A stretch of DNA of 34,115 bases from Bacteroidales bacterium (GCA_012523435.1 JAAYIP010000013.1:1-34115), one strand, 5' to 3'; positions 24,794 to 33,718 are shown, numbered from the stretch's first letter. The notes: generated from the sequence alone by a model not told the origin. A program made the numbers and translations.

Positions 24794-26320
24794 TTACTCA
24801 CCCATCTCCTGGCCCCGTTGTGATCCATTGCCCCTAACCATCAAGAGCATGGCACGCAGACTGATCAGATCGAGGAAAACTGCCAACACCATCGACAGGC
24901 CCAGGAATCCCAGCAGGGCAATCCACCAGGAAAGCTCCACCCACGTGGAACCTATCCCCATCAGAATCACCGCAACCAGATAAATCATCACCCGAGTGAA
25001 CAACTTCGGATCCCACGTGAATCGAAAGATCCTGGCGGAAATCAGGAATTGCGAAAATCCGGCAAAAAACTGGGTGACCAGACAGCTGATCGCAGCCCCG
25101 AAAGCATAGTATTTTGGAATCAGGATCAGGTTTAATATCAAATTAATACCAACAGCAATGGCCGATGTGATATTCAATTCTTTCAGATTCCCGTTAGCCG
25201 TTAGCAAGGTGCCAAAAATGATGGTTCCCGCCATTCCCAGAAAAGCCATCATCAGAATGCCAAAAAAACTGGCCGATTCTGCCACATGGTCTTCGTACAG
25301 TAGATCCATAATCTCAACCCTGAACAGTTGTGAACCCACCGCCAAAGCAATCATCGGAATAAACAGCAGAAGCGAGGATAAACGTGTCAGGTCGTTGATG
25401 CAACTTCGTTCTTTGAGCATCTTGCTAAACATGGGTAGCAGCAGAACCGCGAACAGGAGGGCAAACTGATAGGCCGCATCAAAGATCCGGAAACCATTGT
25501 AATAGATCCCCGCCTGAACATCGCCGAAGGGACGAAGAATCTTTTCGAGCATGATGGCATCCATCCGGGTATAGGATGCCATGAGCAGCGCCAGCAGGGC
25601 AAAGGGAGCCTACTGGCGAAGGACAACCAGATATAACTTCCGGTCTTAGCGTAGCTTGGGGAAATTGGATTTCCAAGCCACAATCAGAAAACAGACCAGC
25701 GCCGTAATGAGATACGCTGCAGTCTGACTATAAACAAACCATTCAATATTAAACTCAAACCCATCGATCCTGCCCCAAATGAGCACCGCACAAAAAACGA
25801 TCATCAGAGCCCGGTCGAGCACCGATACCAACGAGTTCAATGTATGCATCTGCATTCCGGCTATGTTCGATCGGAGATATAGCGTGAAGGATATGAGCAA
25901 CTGATTCAGTGCCAAGAAGATAAGCAGTCCAAGCTCCCGACCTGAGTAACCCAATATAAGTGCCAACGCAAAAGTGATGAGACCATACGCTACAGCTAGA
26001 ATGAACTTCAGGATGACGATGGTAGAGAAGTGCTTCTGCAGAAGCTGATGGTTCTGCGAGATATTCCGGTTGTTGTAGTTGGTAATCCCCAGATCGAGGA
26101 TAATGTTGAGGACGAAGGAGATATTCAGCAGGGCGTAGTAAAGGCCAAAATCCCCGTGCCCAACAATGATCTGGACGTTCCTGTCAATGCCGAAAATCCA
26201 CAACGGCTTGATCAGAAGATTGAGAAGGATGATCAGAACCAGGTTGGTGATAAACTTCTTTTTCAAGGTTGATGTGCTTTCAGGTATCTGTGCAGTTAAC
26301 CGATGATTTAAAGGCACCAA
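24794..26320 (-). pseudogene. Wzx-type polysaccharide flippase with two in-frame stop codons
   Basis: A continuous frame of 509 codons, the normal size for a MATE/MVF-type lipid-linked oligosaccharide flippase, is interrupted at codon 225 (TAA, 25646-25648) and codon 237 (TAG, 25610-25612). The N-terminal half (from about KKKFITNLVLIILLNLLIKP) holds six or seven membrane segments with GDFGLYYALLNISF. After the stops the family pattern resumes as APFALLALLMASYTRMDAIMLEKIL and AGIYYNGFRIFDA, followed by further membrane segments. No frameshift is needed. The 5' boundary is uncertain because a -7 box overlaps the TTG at 26320, so the true start may be internal. The neighbour across the divergent promoter is a GT4 glycosyltransferase. 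It is a probable pseudogene, although the halves might be translated separately. Confidence 0.83.
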
Positions 26321-26325
26321 AAATA
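26318..26325 (-). promoter_or_regulatory. -7 box (TATTTTTG) of the flippase gene
   Basis: A perfect TAnnTTTG on the minus strand that overlaps the first codon of the longest flippase frame. Translation must then begin downstream of 26318, at an internal codon that I cannot pick with confidence. Confidence 0.5.
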
Positions 26326-26474
26326 GTAAAATTAGTAGTTACCGGTTATGACTTTTCCGCAACATTATTGGTATATCCTAACAATAACGCTTGGGTTAAA
26401 TGATTTATTTTCAGGGCATAAAACTTAATCTGAGTATCCGTTCACGGGGTCGGATAAGCACCGGGAATAATCGT

Positions 26475-26482
26475 TACCTTAG
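26475..26482 (+). promoter_or_regulatory. Probable -7 box (TACCTTAG) of the glycosyltransferase gene
   Basis: Seven of eight matches if TAnnTTTG is the consensus, ending four bases before the ATG at 26487. The placement copies that of the ribD promoter. It supports the shorter start over the frame opening at 26400. Confidence 0.45.
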
Positions 26483-26486
26483 CGCA

Positions 26487-27635
26487 ATGGTCATCGCTGT
26501 CAACTGCAGGCTGCTGCAAAAGAACCGGCTTGAAGGCATCGGATGGTTCACGTTTGAGACGCTGAAGCGGATCACAGTTGCCCACCCGGAGCACCAATTC
26601 CTGTTCATTTTCGATCGCCCCTGGGCTCCCGAATTCATTTTTTCTGAGAACATTACACCTATCGTAGCAGGCTTTCCCACGCGCCATCCCATCCTGTGGA
26701 TTCTATGGTTTGAACTGGTCATTCCGCGGGTGCTGCGAAAGCATAAAGCTGATATTTTCTTCTCACCCGATGGGCTGCTTTCCCTGCGCACCAAGGTCAG
26801 GTCGATCCCGGTAATCCATGACATCAGTTTCAAGCACCGGCCAAAGGATCTTCCCTTCTGGCCCCGGTGGTATTACAACTATTTCTTTCCCCGATTTGCC
26901 AAAAAAGCCTTCCGGATCTGCACCGTCTCCGTATTCAGTCAGAAAGATATCTGTAATACCTATGAGGTCGCCCGACCGATCATCCGGGTAGTATTCAATG
27001 GAGTAAACCCAGCGTACTCTCCACTGAATCAGGATGATATCCAAGCTGTTCGAAATACCTACACCAACGGGAAACCCTATTTCCTGTATGTCGGGTCACT
27101 TCATCCCCGTAAGAATGTGGACAATCTGCTAAAAGCTTACAAGCAGTTCGTGGAGCTCACCCATTCCGATGTCAGGATGGTGATCGTCGGGGAGCGGATG
27201 TGGAAAAAGGAGCAGCGAAACCAGCCATCTCACACCCATGAATCTGCCGCCGTCATTTTTACCGGGCGATTGGAAACATCGGAGCTTCGGCGTGTGATGG
27301 GTTCAGCACTGGCACTTACCTTTGTTCCGTGGTACGAAGGTTTTGGTATTCCGGTGATCGAAGCCATGGCCGCTGGCGTTCCGGTGCTGACCTCAAATGT
27401 CACCTCGCTGCCCGAAGTCGGCGGGAAGGCTGTCCTGTATGCTGATCCTGCCTCGGTGGAAAGTATCGCGGAAGGAATAAAACAACTTGCTGAGAATGAA
27501 GACCTTCGCAATGATTTGATCCAGAAAGGGCTGGAACGGCAGCGGCTCTTTTCCTGGGATCGAACGGCGCGTAAGGTATGGCTTTCCATCGACACGGTGA
27601 TCCGGGCGATACGGGATTATGAACACCCTGACTGA
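26487..27635 (+). CDS. GT4 family glycosyltransferase
   Basis: A GT-B fold retaining glycosyltransferase, 382 residues from the ATG at 26487 (MVIAVNCRLL). The frame opens at 26400, but the extra residues lie upstream of the putative promoter box. The N-domain has GIGWFTFETLKRI. The C-domain starts near PYFLYVGSLHPRKNVDNLLKAY and has the donor-binding segment WYEGFGIPVIEAMAAGVPVLTSNVTSLPEVGG, with the E-x7-E motif characteristic of GT4. It probably transfers a sugar to a surface polysaccharide intermediate. The divergent flippase fits such a pathway. It overlaps rnhB by 17 bases. Confidence 0.9.
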   Translation: MVIAVNCRLLQKNRLEGIGWFTFETLKRITVAHPEHQFLFIFDRPWAPEFIFSENITPIVAGFPTRHPILWILWFELVIPRVLRKHKADIFFSPDGLLSLRTKVRSIPVIHDISFKHRPKDLPFWPRWYYNYFFPRFAKKAFRICTVSVFSQKDICNTYEVARPIIRVVFNGVNPAYSPLNQDDIQAVRNTYTNGKPYFLYVGSLHPRKNVDNLLKAYKQFVELTHSDVRMVIVGERMWKKEQRNQPSHTHESAAVIFTGRLETSELRRVMGSALALTFVPWYEGFGIPVIEAMAAGVPVLTSNVTSLPEVGGKAVLYADPASVESIAEGIKQLAENEDLRNDLIQKGLERQRLFSWDRTARKVWLSIDTVIRAIRDYEHPD

Positions 27636-28215
27636 TCAACACCAGAACGTTGCCGGGTGCGACGAAGCCGGGCGCGGATGCCTGGCCGGACCGGTTTACG
27701 CGGCAGCGGTTATTCTGCCATCGGATTTCCACCATCCTGATCTTACCGATTCAAAAAAGATGACCCGGCGGAACCGCGAAAAGCTGCGCCTGATCATCGA
27801 GGAATCGGCCATCGCCTGGGCGGTGGCCTCGGTGGATGCAGCGGGAATCGATGAGGTCAATATACTGAATGCCAGCATAAAAGCAATGCATCTGGCCATA
27901 TCCAGATTGGCAGTCAGCCCCACCCTCCTCCTGATCGACGGACCGCGGTTCACCCCCTACCCCGGAATTCCTCATCGCTGCGAGGTAAGGGGTGATGCCC
28001 GGTTCCTGAACATCGCCGCCGCATCCGTGCTGGCTAAAACCCACCGCGATGACTATATGCTGGAAATTCATCAGCAGCATCCGGAATATGGCTGGAACCA
28101 AAACAAGGGGTACCCTACCCGTCAACACCGGGAGGCTATCCGGATAAACGGACTGACGCCTTACCACCGGCGAACCTTCAGGCTAACCGATGACCAGCTG
28201 GAAATAAAATTTTGA
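27619..28215 (+). CDS. rnhB: Ribonuclease HII
   Basis: Cleaves RNA in RNA-DNA hybrids and removes misincorporated ribonucleotides from DNA. The four acidic residues of RNase HII are recognisable: Asp and Glu in GCDEAGRGCLAGPVYAAAV, Asp in LLIDGPRF, and Asp in ASVLAKTHRDDYM. YGWNQNKGYPTRQHREAI is the conserved C-terminal segment. It is 198 residues long, normal for the family. DGPRF replaces the more usual DGNRF. Its ATG lies inside the glycosyltransferase gene, so translation is coupled. It converges with corA, with nine bases between the stops. Confidence 0.95.
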   Translation: MNTLTDQHQNVAGCDEAGRGCLAGPVYAAAVILPSDFHHPDLTDSKKMTRRNREKLRLIIEESAIAWAVASVDAAGIDEVNILNASIKAMHLAISRLAVSPTLLLIDGPRFTPYPGIPHRCEVRGDARFLNIAAASVLAKTHRDDYMLEIHQQHPEYGWNQNKGYPTRQHREAIRINGLTPYHRRTFRLTDDQLEIKF

Positions 28216-28224
28216 GGGGTGGAA

Positions 28225-29157
28225 TTACATCCACTTCTTTCGGCGGAGAAGCCAGACTCCGGCGAAAGATAGCAGTGCCGAGATGGCAATGATGCCACCA
28301 AAAGCAAATTTATTGGCTTCCAGGAAGTTCGGGACGTTCATCCCGTAAATACTGGCTACCAGGGTAGGAATGGCCAGGACTATAGTGACGACGGTTAACT
28401 GTTTAAGAACTATGTTCTGGTTGTTAGAAATCACCGAGGCAAACGCATCCATCATCCCGCTTAAAATGTCGCTGTAAACGTGCGTCATCTCAATAGCCTG
28501 CTTGATTTCAATAATCACATCCTCCACCAATTCCTCATCCACCTCATTCTTCTTGAAATATCGGGAATTGCGGAGTTTGGCAATCAGGATCTCGTTCGAG
28601 CGGAGCGAGGTGTTAAAATAAACCAGACACTTCTCCATCATTAACAACTTGTGCAGCTCCTCATTCTTGGTAGATTTTTCCAGAGCCTGCTCAATCTTGT
28701 TGTTCTCGGCATTGATCTGTTTCAGAAATTTCAGGTAGGTGATGGTCGAATAATCAATGATGTGGAACAAAAATTCAATCTTGTTCTCATAATCCACCTG
28801 CTTCTTGATGTTTTTGGCAAACACCTCGGTCAACACATCATTGTGCTGATACCCAATCACAATCAGAGCTTCATCCGAAAGCATGACCCCCAATGGCATC
28901 GTCGAAAACGGTAATCCATTCTCCCGGTTGTAATAAGGAACGCGGTAAATCAAATAGAGCTTACCCTCATCCACCTCCATACGCGATCGCTCATCCACGT
29001 CCATGATGTCGTTCAGAAAATCTTCATCAATCTTAAAAGTGGATTTAAGAATGTTCAGCTCTTCCGTGGTGGGTGATACTGCATTAATGACAGCGCCTTT
29101 AATGTATGTCTGAAGGGGGAGAAGGCCGTTTTTAACGATTTGCCAGTACGTGATCAT
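28225..29157 (-). CDS. corA: CorA family magnesium/divalent cation transporter
   Basis: A pentameric inner-membrane Mg2+ channel. A long cytoplasmic N-domain (about 1-240) is followed by two C-terminal membrane helices, the pore signature YGMNVPNF between them, and a basic tail (LLRRKKWM). The frame opens at GTG 29163, but the ATG at 29157 has a strong Shine-Dalgarno (GGAGG, five bases upstream), unusual in this window, and gives 310 residues. Its leader from the promoter at 29268-29275 is about 100 bases and contains a perfect 8-bp hairpin, so post-transcriptional control is possible. Confidence 0.93.
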   Translation of the reverse strand: MITYWQIVKNGLLPLQTYIKGAVINAVSPTTEELNILKSTFKIDEDFLNDIMDVDERSRMEVDEGKLYLIYRVPYYNRENGLPFSTMPLGVMLSDEALIVIGYQHNDVLTEVFAKNIKKQVDYENKIEFLFHIIDYSTITYLKFLKQINAENNKIEQALEKSTKNEELHKLLMMEKCLVYFNTSLRSNEILIAKLRNSRYFKKNEVDEELVEDVIIEIKQAIEMTHVYSDILSGMMDAFASVISNNQNIVLKQLTVVTIVLAIPTLVASIYGMNVPNFLEANKFAFGGIIAISALLSFAGVWLLRRKKWM

Positions 29158-29180
29158 AAGCACCTCCGTTTTTGAGTCCG

Positions 29181-29206
29181 CCAGAGGCAGCTTACCTGGC
29201 CTCTGG
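29181..29206 (-). promoter_or_regulatory. Perfect hairpin in the corA 5' leader
   Basis: CCAGAGGC pairs exactly with GCCTCTGG around a 10-base loop. It lies 24 bases before the corA ATG and just upstream of the GGAGG ribosome-binding site. No T-run follows, so it is not an intrinsic terminator in the linear reading. It may control ribosome access or mRNA stability. Confidence 0.55.
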
Positions 29207-29267
29207 AAGACTAGTTACAATTGTAGCGTTCCGCGTGATAGTCGTCCATAATCAATTTATAGTGGTG

Positions 29268-29275
29268 CAAAGGTA
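29268..29275 (-). promoter_or_regulatory. -7 box (TACCTTTG) of corA
   Basis: The same octamer as at ribD and typA, on the minus strand about 110 bases upstream of the corA start. The interval 29207-29366 otherwise holds no gene. Confidence 0.6.
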
Positions 29276-29366
29276 GTAAAAATTTGCTTACATGGTAACG
29301 AATGCACATTTTACCGGAATGCCATCCGTTACACTGAATAATGATCACTTTACCGGATTGGCTTAT

Positions 29367-30239
29367 CTACTGATCTTCACCATCCAGCTTGACAGCGGTG
29401 ATCCGGTATGCAATCCTTCCCCCCATCAAATCGACGGTATTACACCATTTCAGATAATCAAGGATCAGCACATCTTTCTCCATAATCCGGACAATTCCTC
29501 GGGAGAGATGATCCGAGGAGATAAAATAGATCATACCTAGGGAATCATTGTGTACCCAGTTGAAATCAGGGAGTCCGCAGTTAATGATATCCAGGCCTTC
29601 GCCCCAGAATCCGGTAGTGTGTTCCTCAAAGGCAACCATGCCCTTCAGATTCATGGATCCCAAAACGAAATATCTCTCCGGATACCTTCCTGTGGCATCA
29701 ATAGACCCCGAATCAACCGATACAATACTCCAGGAGCCAACCGGTCGGGGGTTTTCCTCATTATCGGGCAGCTCCTCCTGGTCACCGGCATCCGGGATCG
29801 CCGTGATTCGGTAAGCTATTCTGTTCCCCACCACACCCACGGAATCGCACCATTTTATGTAATCAACGATCAACAAATCTTTCTCCATTGTCCGGACGAT
29901 TCCCCGGGAGTGATGATCCGAAGAGTTAAAATAGATCGCGCCCGGGGTTTCATGGTGGGCCCAGTTGAAATTTGAGAGTCCGCAGGTAATGCTTTCCAGA
30001 CCCTCACCCCAGGATCCGGTATTGTTGTCCTCAAAGGCTACCTTACCCCTCAGATTCATCGATTTCAACAGGTAATACTTTTCCGGAAAACTCCCGGTCT
30101 CAACAAAATACCCCGAATCAACCGATACAATACTCCAGGAGCCAACCGGCAGGGGCTTCTCCTCAACAACGGGCAGCTCGGGTTTGTCACAGGCAAACAG
30201 GATCACCGTGAGGAGCAACAGTATAGAGAACCGCTTCAC
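29367..30239 (-). CDS. Lipoprotein of two tandem copies of an unrecognised ~120-residue domain
   Basis: The 290-residue protein starts at GTG 30239 with a lipoprotein signal (MKRFSILLLLTVILFACDK, Cys17). Residues of about 31-150 and 166-285 are two copies of one domain. Each begins PVGSWSIVSVDSG, continues with SMNL(R/K)G-VAFE, TG-WGEGL, FNW, IYF-SSDH-SRGIVR-MEKD and DY-KWC, and ends RIAYRITA. A linker rich in Asp, Glu and Pro joins them. The pattern of strands suggests a small beta-barrel or lipocalin-like fold, but I recognise no family. The next gene upstream encodes a third copy and an almost identical signal peptide, so the pair arose by duplication. The two genes are 37 bases apart and probably co-transcribed. 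Confidence 0.8.
   Translation of the reverse strand: MKRFSILLLLTVILFACDKPELPVVEEKPLPVGSWSIVSVDSGYFVETGSFPEKYYLLKSMNLRGKVAFEDNNTGSWGEGLESITCGLSNFNWAHHETPGAIYFNSSDHHSRGIVRTMEKDLLIVDYIKWCDSVGVVGNRIAYRITAIPDAGDQEELPDNEENPRPVGSWSIVSVDSGSIDATGRYPERYFVLGSMNLKGMVAFEEHTTGFWGEGLDIINCGLPDFNWVHNDSLGMIYFISSDHLSRGIVRIMEKDVLILDYLKWCNTVDLMGGRIAYRITAVKLDGEDQ
29385..30149 (-). repeat. Internal domain duplication (two units of about 360 bp)
   Basis: The coding DNA for the two domain copies, at about 29790-30149 and 29385-29744, remains similar at base level. For example, a 20-base block (AATACTCCAGGAGCCAACCG on the plus strand) occurs in both. This points to a recent internal duplication. A more diverged third unit lies in the neighbouring gene at roughly 31180-31570. 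Confidence 0.75.
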
Positions 30240-30276
30240 AATTCAATTTGTTTTTGTTGATGTTTTCCGATAAAAA

Positions 30277-31659
30277 CTATTCATCCTTCAGGCACCGAAC
30301 CGATACCCCGAAGTCTTTCCAGTACTCAACCCGGCCGATAACCGTGTTATCATGGCTCATAACCCGAACCCGGGCTTTGGTATCGCTGCTTTCGGTGGCA
30401 CTCCACCAGACAGCGTTAGTTCCGATCCGACTGAACCCGCGACCTGCTCCGTAACCACGGATACCAGCAGGACGAGCAGTGAAACCGCTTTCGTTGGTGG
30501 CTCCAGCGTTGGGATCCGACCAATGGGTGGTGCCGCTCTCCTTCAGCTTACCTCCCGCAACAGATCCGCCGCCCAACAGCGTGATCAGCTCTTCCCATTC
30601 AGCATCGTCCGGCAAATGCCAGCCTGGCGGACAGATACCCTGAACCCCGCCGGGGTTGCCAGTTCCGGCAACGTCCATGGCTGCCGGCCAGTTGTACAGC
30701 ACACCATAGGTAGCATAGTTTTCGTGGGATTTGGCAGCCACCACATCGGTGCCCTCATATCCGTACACGTAATAGCAGGGCTCTGTTGACGAACCGGTGC
30801 CGGGCTCGGTCACTTCCGGCAAATATCTCAGGTTTTCTGCCATCCATTCCCGGTCACCGATCCTGACCGTCTGGTATGGTGTGCCATCGCGAGGATCGGT
30901 AATACTCCCTCTGTAACCGCTTTCGTGCGTGGTAAAAGTCCGCGTATTGCCATATCCCGTACCATTGCTGTTGGTTGCATAAGCCCTGAGATAATAGATG
31001 GTGCCCGGTGCTAACCCGGTGATAGTGCTGACAAACGACCCTGACGCGTCACCATCCGTCGTCTTGAAATCCGACAGCGTCGGGCTCTCATGCGTACTCC
31101 AGCAGACCCCGCGGGTGGTTACGGGTGAACCGGCATCCGTGGTGAGCGTCCCGCCACAAACAGCCGACTCATCGGTGATGTCAATAACAACGGCTGTTTT
31201 CATGACCGGAACACTAACCCCGTGTCTTACGGCCGTGATCCGGAAATACAAAACATCCTGAATCCCCACCCGATTGCACCAATGCCAATAATCGAAGACA
31301 ATAGAGTCTTTCTCCATCACGCGAACAACTCCCTTGCTCAATTGATCCATAGAAATAAAATAGATTTCATCGAGAGAATCATTGAGCATCCAGGTAAAAT
31401 CATCCTGCTCGCAGTTTATGAAATCAATACCACCCAGCCAGAATCCGGTGGCATTCTCCCTGAATATCAGGGTGCCATTCAGATCCATGGGGTCCACAGA
31501 GGCGGAGGACAAATCGGTATCCTCCGAAAAAACGGGCTGAACAGAAGCAATACTCCATATTCCGACCAGAAGAGAAGGTCCATCAACCTTGGGAACCTCG
31601 GTTTTGTCACAGGCGAACAGAATTACCGTGAGGAGTAATAACAGCGAAAAGCGCTTCAT
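30277..31659 (-). CDS. Multidomain surface lipoprotein with Fib_succ_major domain
   Basis: A 460-residue protein. The lipoprotein signal (Cys17 in LFACDK) is followed by one copy of the unrecognised domain shared with the next gene (about 30-150). A fibronectin-III-like domain follows (about 155-245, with GGTLTTDAGSPVTTRGVCWS and GLAPGTIYYLRAYATNSNGTGYG). Last comes a Fibrobacter-succinogenes major paralogous domain (about 250-460), with DGTPYQTVRIGDREWMAENLRY, CPPGWHLPDDAEWEELITLLGG, WWSATES and a C-terminal VRCLKD. Such proteins are typically surface-exposed in Bacteroidota and Fibrobacteres and probably bind glycans or proteins. A TAnnTTTG box lies 38 bases upstream, and the two-domain lipoprotein follows in the same direction. 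Confidence 0.85.
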   Translation of the reverse strand: MKRFSLLLLLTVILFACDKTEVPKVDGPSLLVGIWSIASVQPVFSEDTDLSSASVDPMDLNGTLIFRENATGFWLGGIDFINCEQDDFTWMLNDSLDEIYFISMDQLSKGVVRVMEKDSIVFDYWHWCNRVGIQDVLYFRITAVRHGVSVPVMKTAVVIDITDESAVCGGTLTTDAGSPVTTRGVCWSTHESPTLSDFKTTDGDASGSFVSTITGLAPGTIYYLRAYATNSNGTGYGNTRTFTTHESGYRGSITDPRDGTPYQTVRIGDREWMAENLRYLPEVTEPGTGSSTEPCYYVYGYEGTDVVAAKSHENYATYGVLYNWPAAMDVAGTGNPGGVQGICPPGWHLPDDAEWEELITLLGGGSVAGGKLKESGTTHWSDPNAGATNESGFTARPAGIRGYGAGRGFSRIGTNAVWWSATESSDTKARVRVMSHDNTVIGRVEYWKDFGVSVRCLKDE

Positions 31660-31697
31660 AACTAAATCTTTTACAATGCTTTAACTTGATTTCACTT

Positions 31698-31705
31698 CAA
31701 AGTTA
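31698..31705 (-). promoter_or_regulatory. -7 box (TAACTTTG) of the lipoprotein pair
   Basis: An exact TAnnTTTG on the minus strand preceded by a T/C-rich run, 38 bases from the ATG at 31659. It is divergent from the typA promoter at 31806-31813, and the gap between them holds no gene. Confidence 0.55.
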
Positions 31706-31805
31706 GGGAAAAAAGAAAGAAAAGAAAATTTTTTTAAGCATATAGAATAACCATCTGAAGCTGTTAACCTTAAGAGCATTAGAAACAACCCATGATGTTT
31801 TTTTG

Positions 31806-31813
31806 TACCTTTG
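31806..31813 (+). promoter_or_regulatory. -7 box (TACCTTTG) of typA
   Basis: An exact consensus after a run of seven T residues and a G. It lies 22 bases upstream of the ATG at 31836 and falls inside the longer frame opening at 31803, which rules out that earlier start. Confidence 0.65.
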
Positions 31814-31835
31814 CGCCCTCTTTTACAAAAGGTTT

Positions 31836-33617
31836 ATGTACGAAATCAGAAATATTGCGATCATCGCGCACGTCGATCACGGTAAGACCACGCTGGTAGA
31901 TCGCATCCTTCACCAGGTAAAGCTGTTCCGCGACAACCAGGAGATGGGGGAGTTGATCCTTGACAGCAACGACCTGGAGCGGGAACGCGGGATCACCATC
32001 CTGGCAAAAAATGTTTCTGTTCGATATAAAGACGTCAAGATCAACATCATCGCCACCCCCGGTCACGCCGATTTCGGCGGCGAAGTGGAGCGGGTGCTGA
32101 ATATGGCAGACGGGGTGCTGCTGCTGGTGGATGCCTTCGAAGGCCCGATGCCACAAACCCGCTTTGTCCTCCAGAAAGCCCTGGAGCTCAACCTGAAACC
32201 CATCGTGGTGATCAATAAGGTGGACAAGCCCAATTGTAAGCCGGATGAGGTTCACGAGCAGGTATTCGAACTGATGATGAACCTCAACGCGAATAATGAG
32301 CAGCTCGATTTCCCCGTGGTTTTCGGATCATCAAAGGAAGGGTGGATGAGCCCCGACTGGCGTACCCCCGCCGAGGATGTCAGCTATCTGCTCGACACCA
32401 TCCTGCAGGTGATCCCACAGGCACCATTCCACGAGGGTACCCCGCAGATGATGATCACCTCGCTGGATTACTCATCCTACGTGGGCCGTATTGCTGTTGG
32501 CCGACTGCTCCGCGGCACCCTTCAGGCCGGAATGACCGTAGCCCTGGTCAAACAAAACGGACTGATCCAGAAAGAGGTGATCAAGGAGCTATACCTTTTC
32601 GAAGGCCTTGGTAAAGAGAAAGTTAAAACTCCGGTGAGATCTGGTGAGATCATCGCCATCATGGGCCTGGAAGGTTTTGAGATCGGCGACACCGTTGCCG
32701 ATGCGGAGAACCCGGAAGCCCTGATACCGATTAAGGTGGATGAACCAAGCATGAGCAAGCTGTTCACCATCAATAACTCACCTTTCTTCGGTCAGGATGG
32801 TAAATACGTCACCTCCAGGCATCTCCGCGAACGCCTATACCGCGAAACGGAGAAAAATCTCGCCCTACGCGTGGAGGAAACCGAATCACCCGAAATGCTT
32901 AATATCTTCGGTCGTGGAATCCTGCACCTCTCAATCCTGGTCGAGACCATGCGTCGCGAAGGTTATGAATTCCAGATGGGCCAGCCAAAAGTTCTCCTGA
33001 AAGAGATCGACGGCGTAACCCATGAACCCGTAGAAAATCTGGTGGTCAATGTTCCAGATCGTTTTCAAGGGCGTGTAATTGAGGCTGTTACACAACGACG
33101 CGGCGAACTGATCAGCATCGAAACTAAAAGCGATCAAAACAGCCTGACCTTCAAAATCCCATCACGGGGACTCATCGGGCTCTCCAATATGGTGCTGACC
33201 ATGACAGAGGGTGAGGCGATCTTTGCCCACCGATTCGACTCCTATCAGCCCTGGAAAGGTGAAATCAATACCAAGCGAAACGGCGCTCTCATTGCCCTGG
33301 AAACCGGTACATCCATCGCTTATGCCATCGATAAACTGCAGGACCGAGGAACCTTTTTTATTCTGCCCGGAGAACCGGTTTACCAGGGAGAAGTCATCGG
33401 CGAACATATCCGGTCGGGCGACCTGGTCATTAACGTGTGTAAAACCAAAAAACTCACCAACATGCGGGCATCCGGATCCGACGAAAAAACCAGTATCGCC
33501 CCGCCCCGACGCTTCTCACTCGAACAGTATATGGAGTATATCGGGGATGACGAATACCTGGAAGTAACTCCTAAAACGCTCAGATTAAGGAAGATAAACC
33601 TCAGAGTAAAAGTCTGA
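31836..33617 (+). CDS. typA: Translational GTPase TypA/BipA
   Basis: A ribosome-associated GTPase needed for 50S assembly and growth under stress or cold. It has 593 residues from the ATG at 31836 ([20 protein letters not shown]). The G1 motif AHVDHGKT, switch I RERGITI, the G4 motif NKVD and a C-terminal BipA domain ([12 protein letters not shown]) are all present. The G3 motif, however, reads [15 protein letters not shown]. Residue 73 is Ala (codon GCC at 32052-32054) where TypA and other translational GTPases have the Mg2+-coordinating Asp of DTPGH. If real this should damage GTP hydrolysis. The rest of the protein is intact and full length. Length and context are otherwise normal for a chromosomal housekeeping copy. 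Confidence 0.95.
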   Translation: MYEIRNIAIIAHVDHGKTTLVDRILHQVKLFRDNQEMGELILDSNDLERERGITILAKNVSVRYKDVKINIIATPGHADFGGEVERVLNMADGVLLLVDAFEGPMPQTRFVLQKALELNLKPIVVINKVDKPNCKPDEVHEQVFELMMNLNANNEQLDFPVVFGSSKEGWMSPDWRTPAEDVSYLLDTILQVIPQAPFHEGTPQMMITSLDYSSYVGRIAVGRLLRGTLQAGMTVALVKQNGLIQKEVIKELYLFEGLGKEKVKTPVRSGEIIAIMGLEGFEIGDTVADAENPEALIPIKVDEPSMSKLFTINNSPFFGQDGKYVTSRHLRERLYRETEKNLALRVEETESPEMLNIFGRGILHLSILVETMRREGYEFQMGQPKVLLKEIDGVTHEPVENLVVNVPDRFQGRVIEAVTQRRGELISIETKSDQNSLTFKIPSRGLIGLSNMVLTMTEGEAIFAHRFDSYQPWKGEINTKRNGALIALETGTSIAYAIDKLQDRGTFFILPGEPVYQGEVIGEHIRSGDLVINVCKTKKLTNMRASGSDEKTSIAPPRRFSLEQYMEYIGDDEYLEVTPKTLRLRKINLRVKV

Positions 33618-33718
33618 GCCCTGCATCTTCCGGCCTTTTCGCGATACGCTTCAGCTTTGACTTAAAAGTTGTATTTTGATGTCCGCTGTAATACATCAGC
33701 CGGCATAACCAAAGTATC

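Noticed and set aside
24794-26320. A frameshift in the flippase gene
   Set aside because: The two halves are in the same frame (start offset 852, divisible by three) and the bases between them translate to family-like residues apart from the two stops.
29181-29206. The perfect hairpin as an intrinsic terminator
   Set aside because: Neither strand has a T-run after the stem, and it lies inside the corA leader rather than after a gene.
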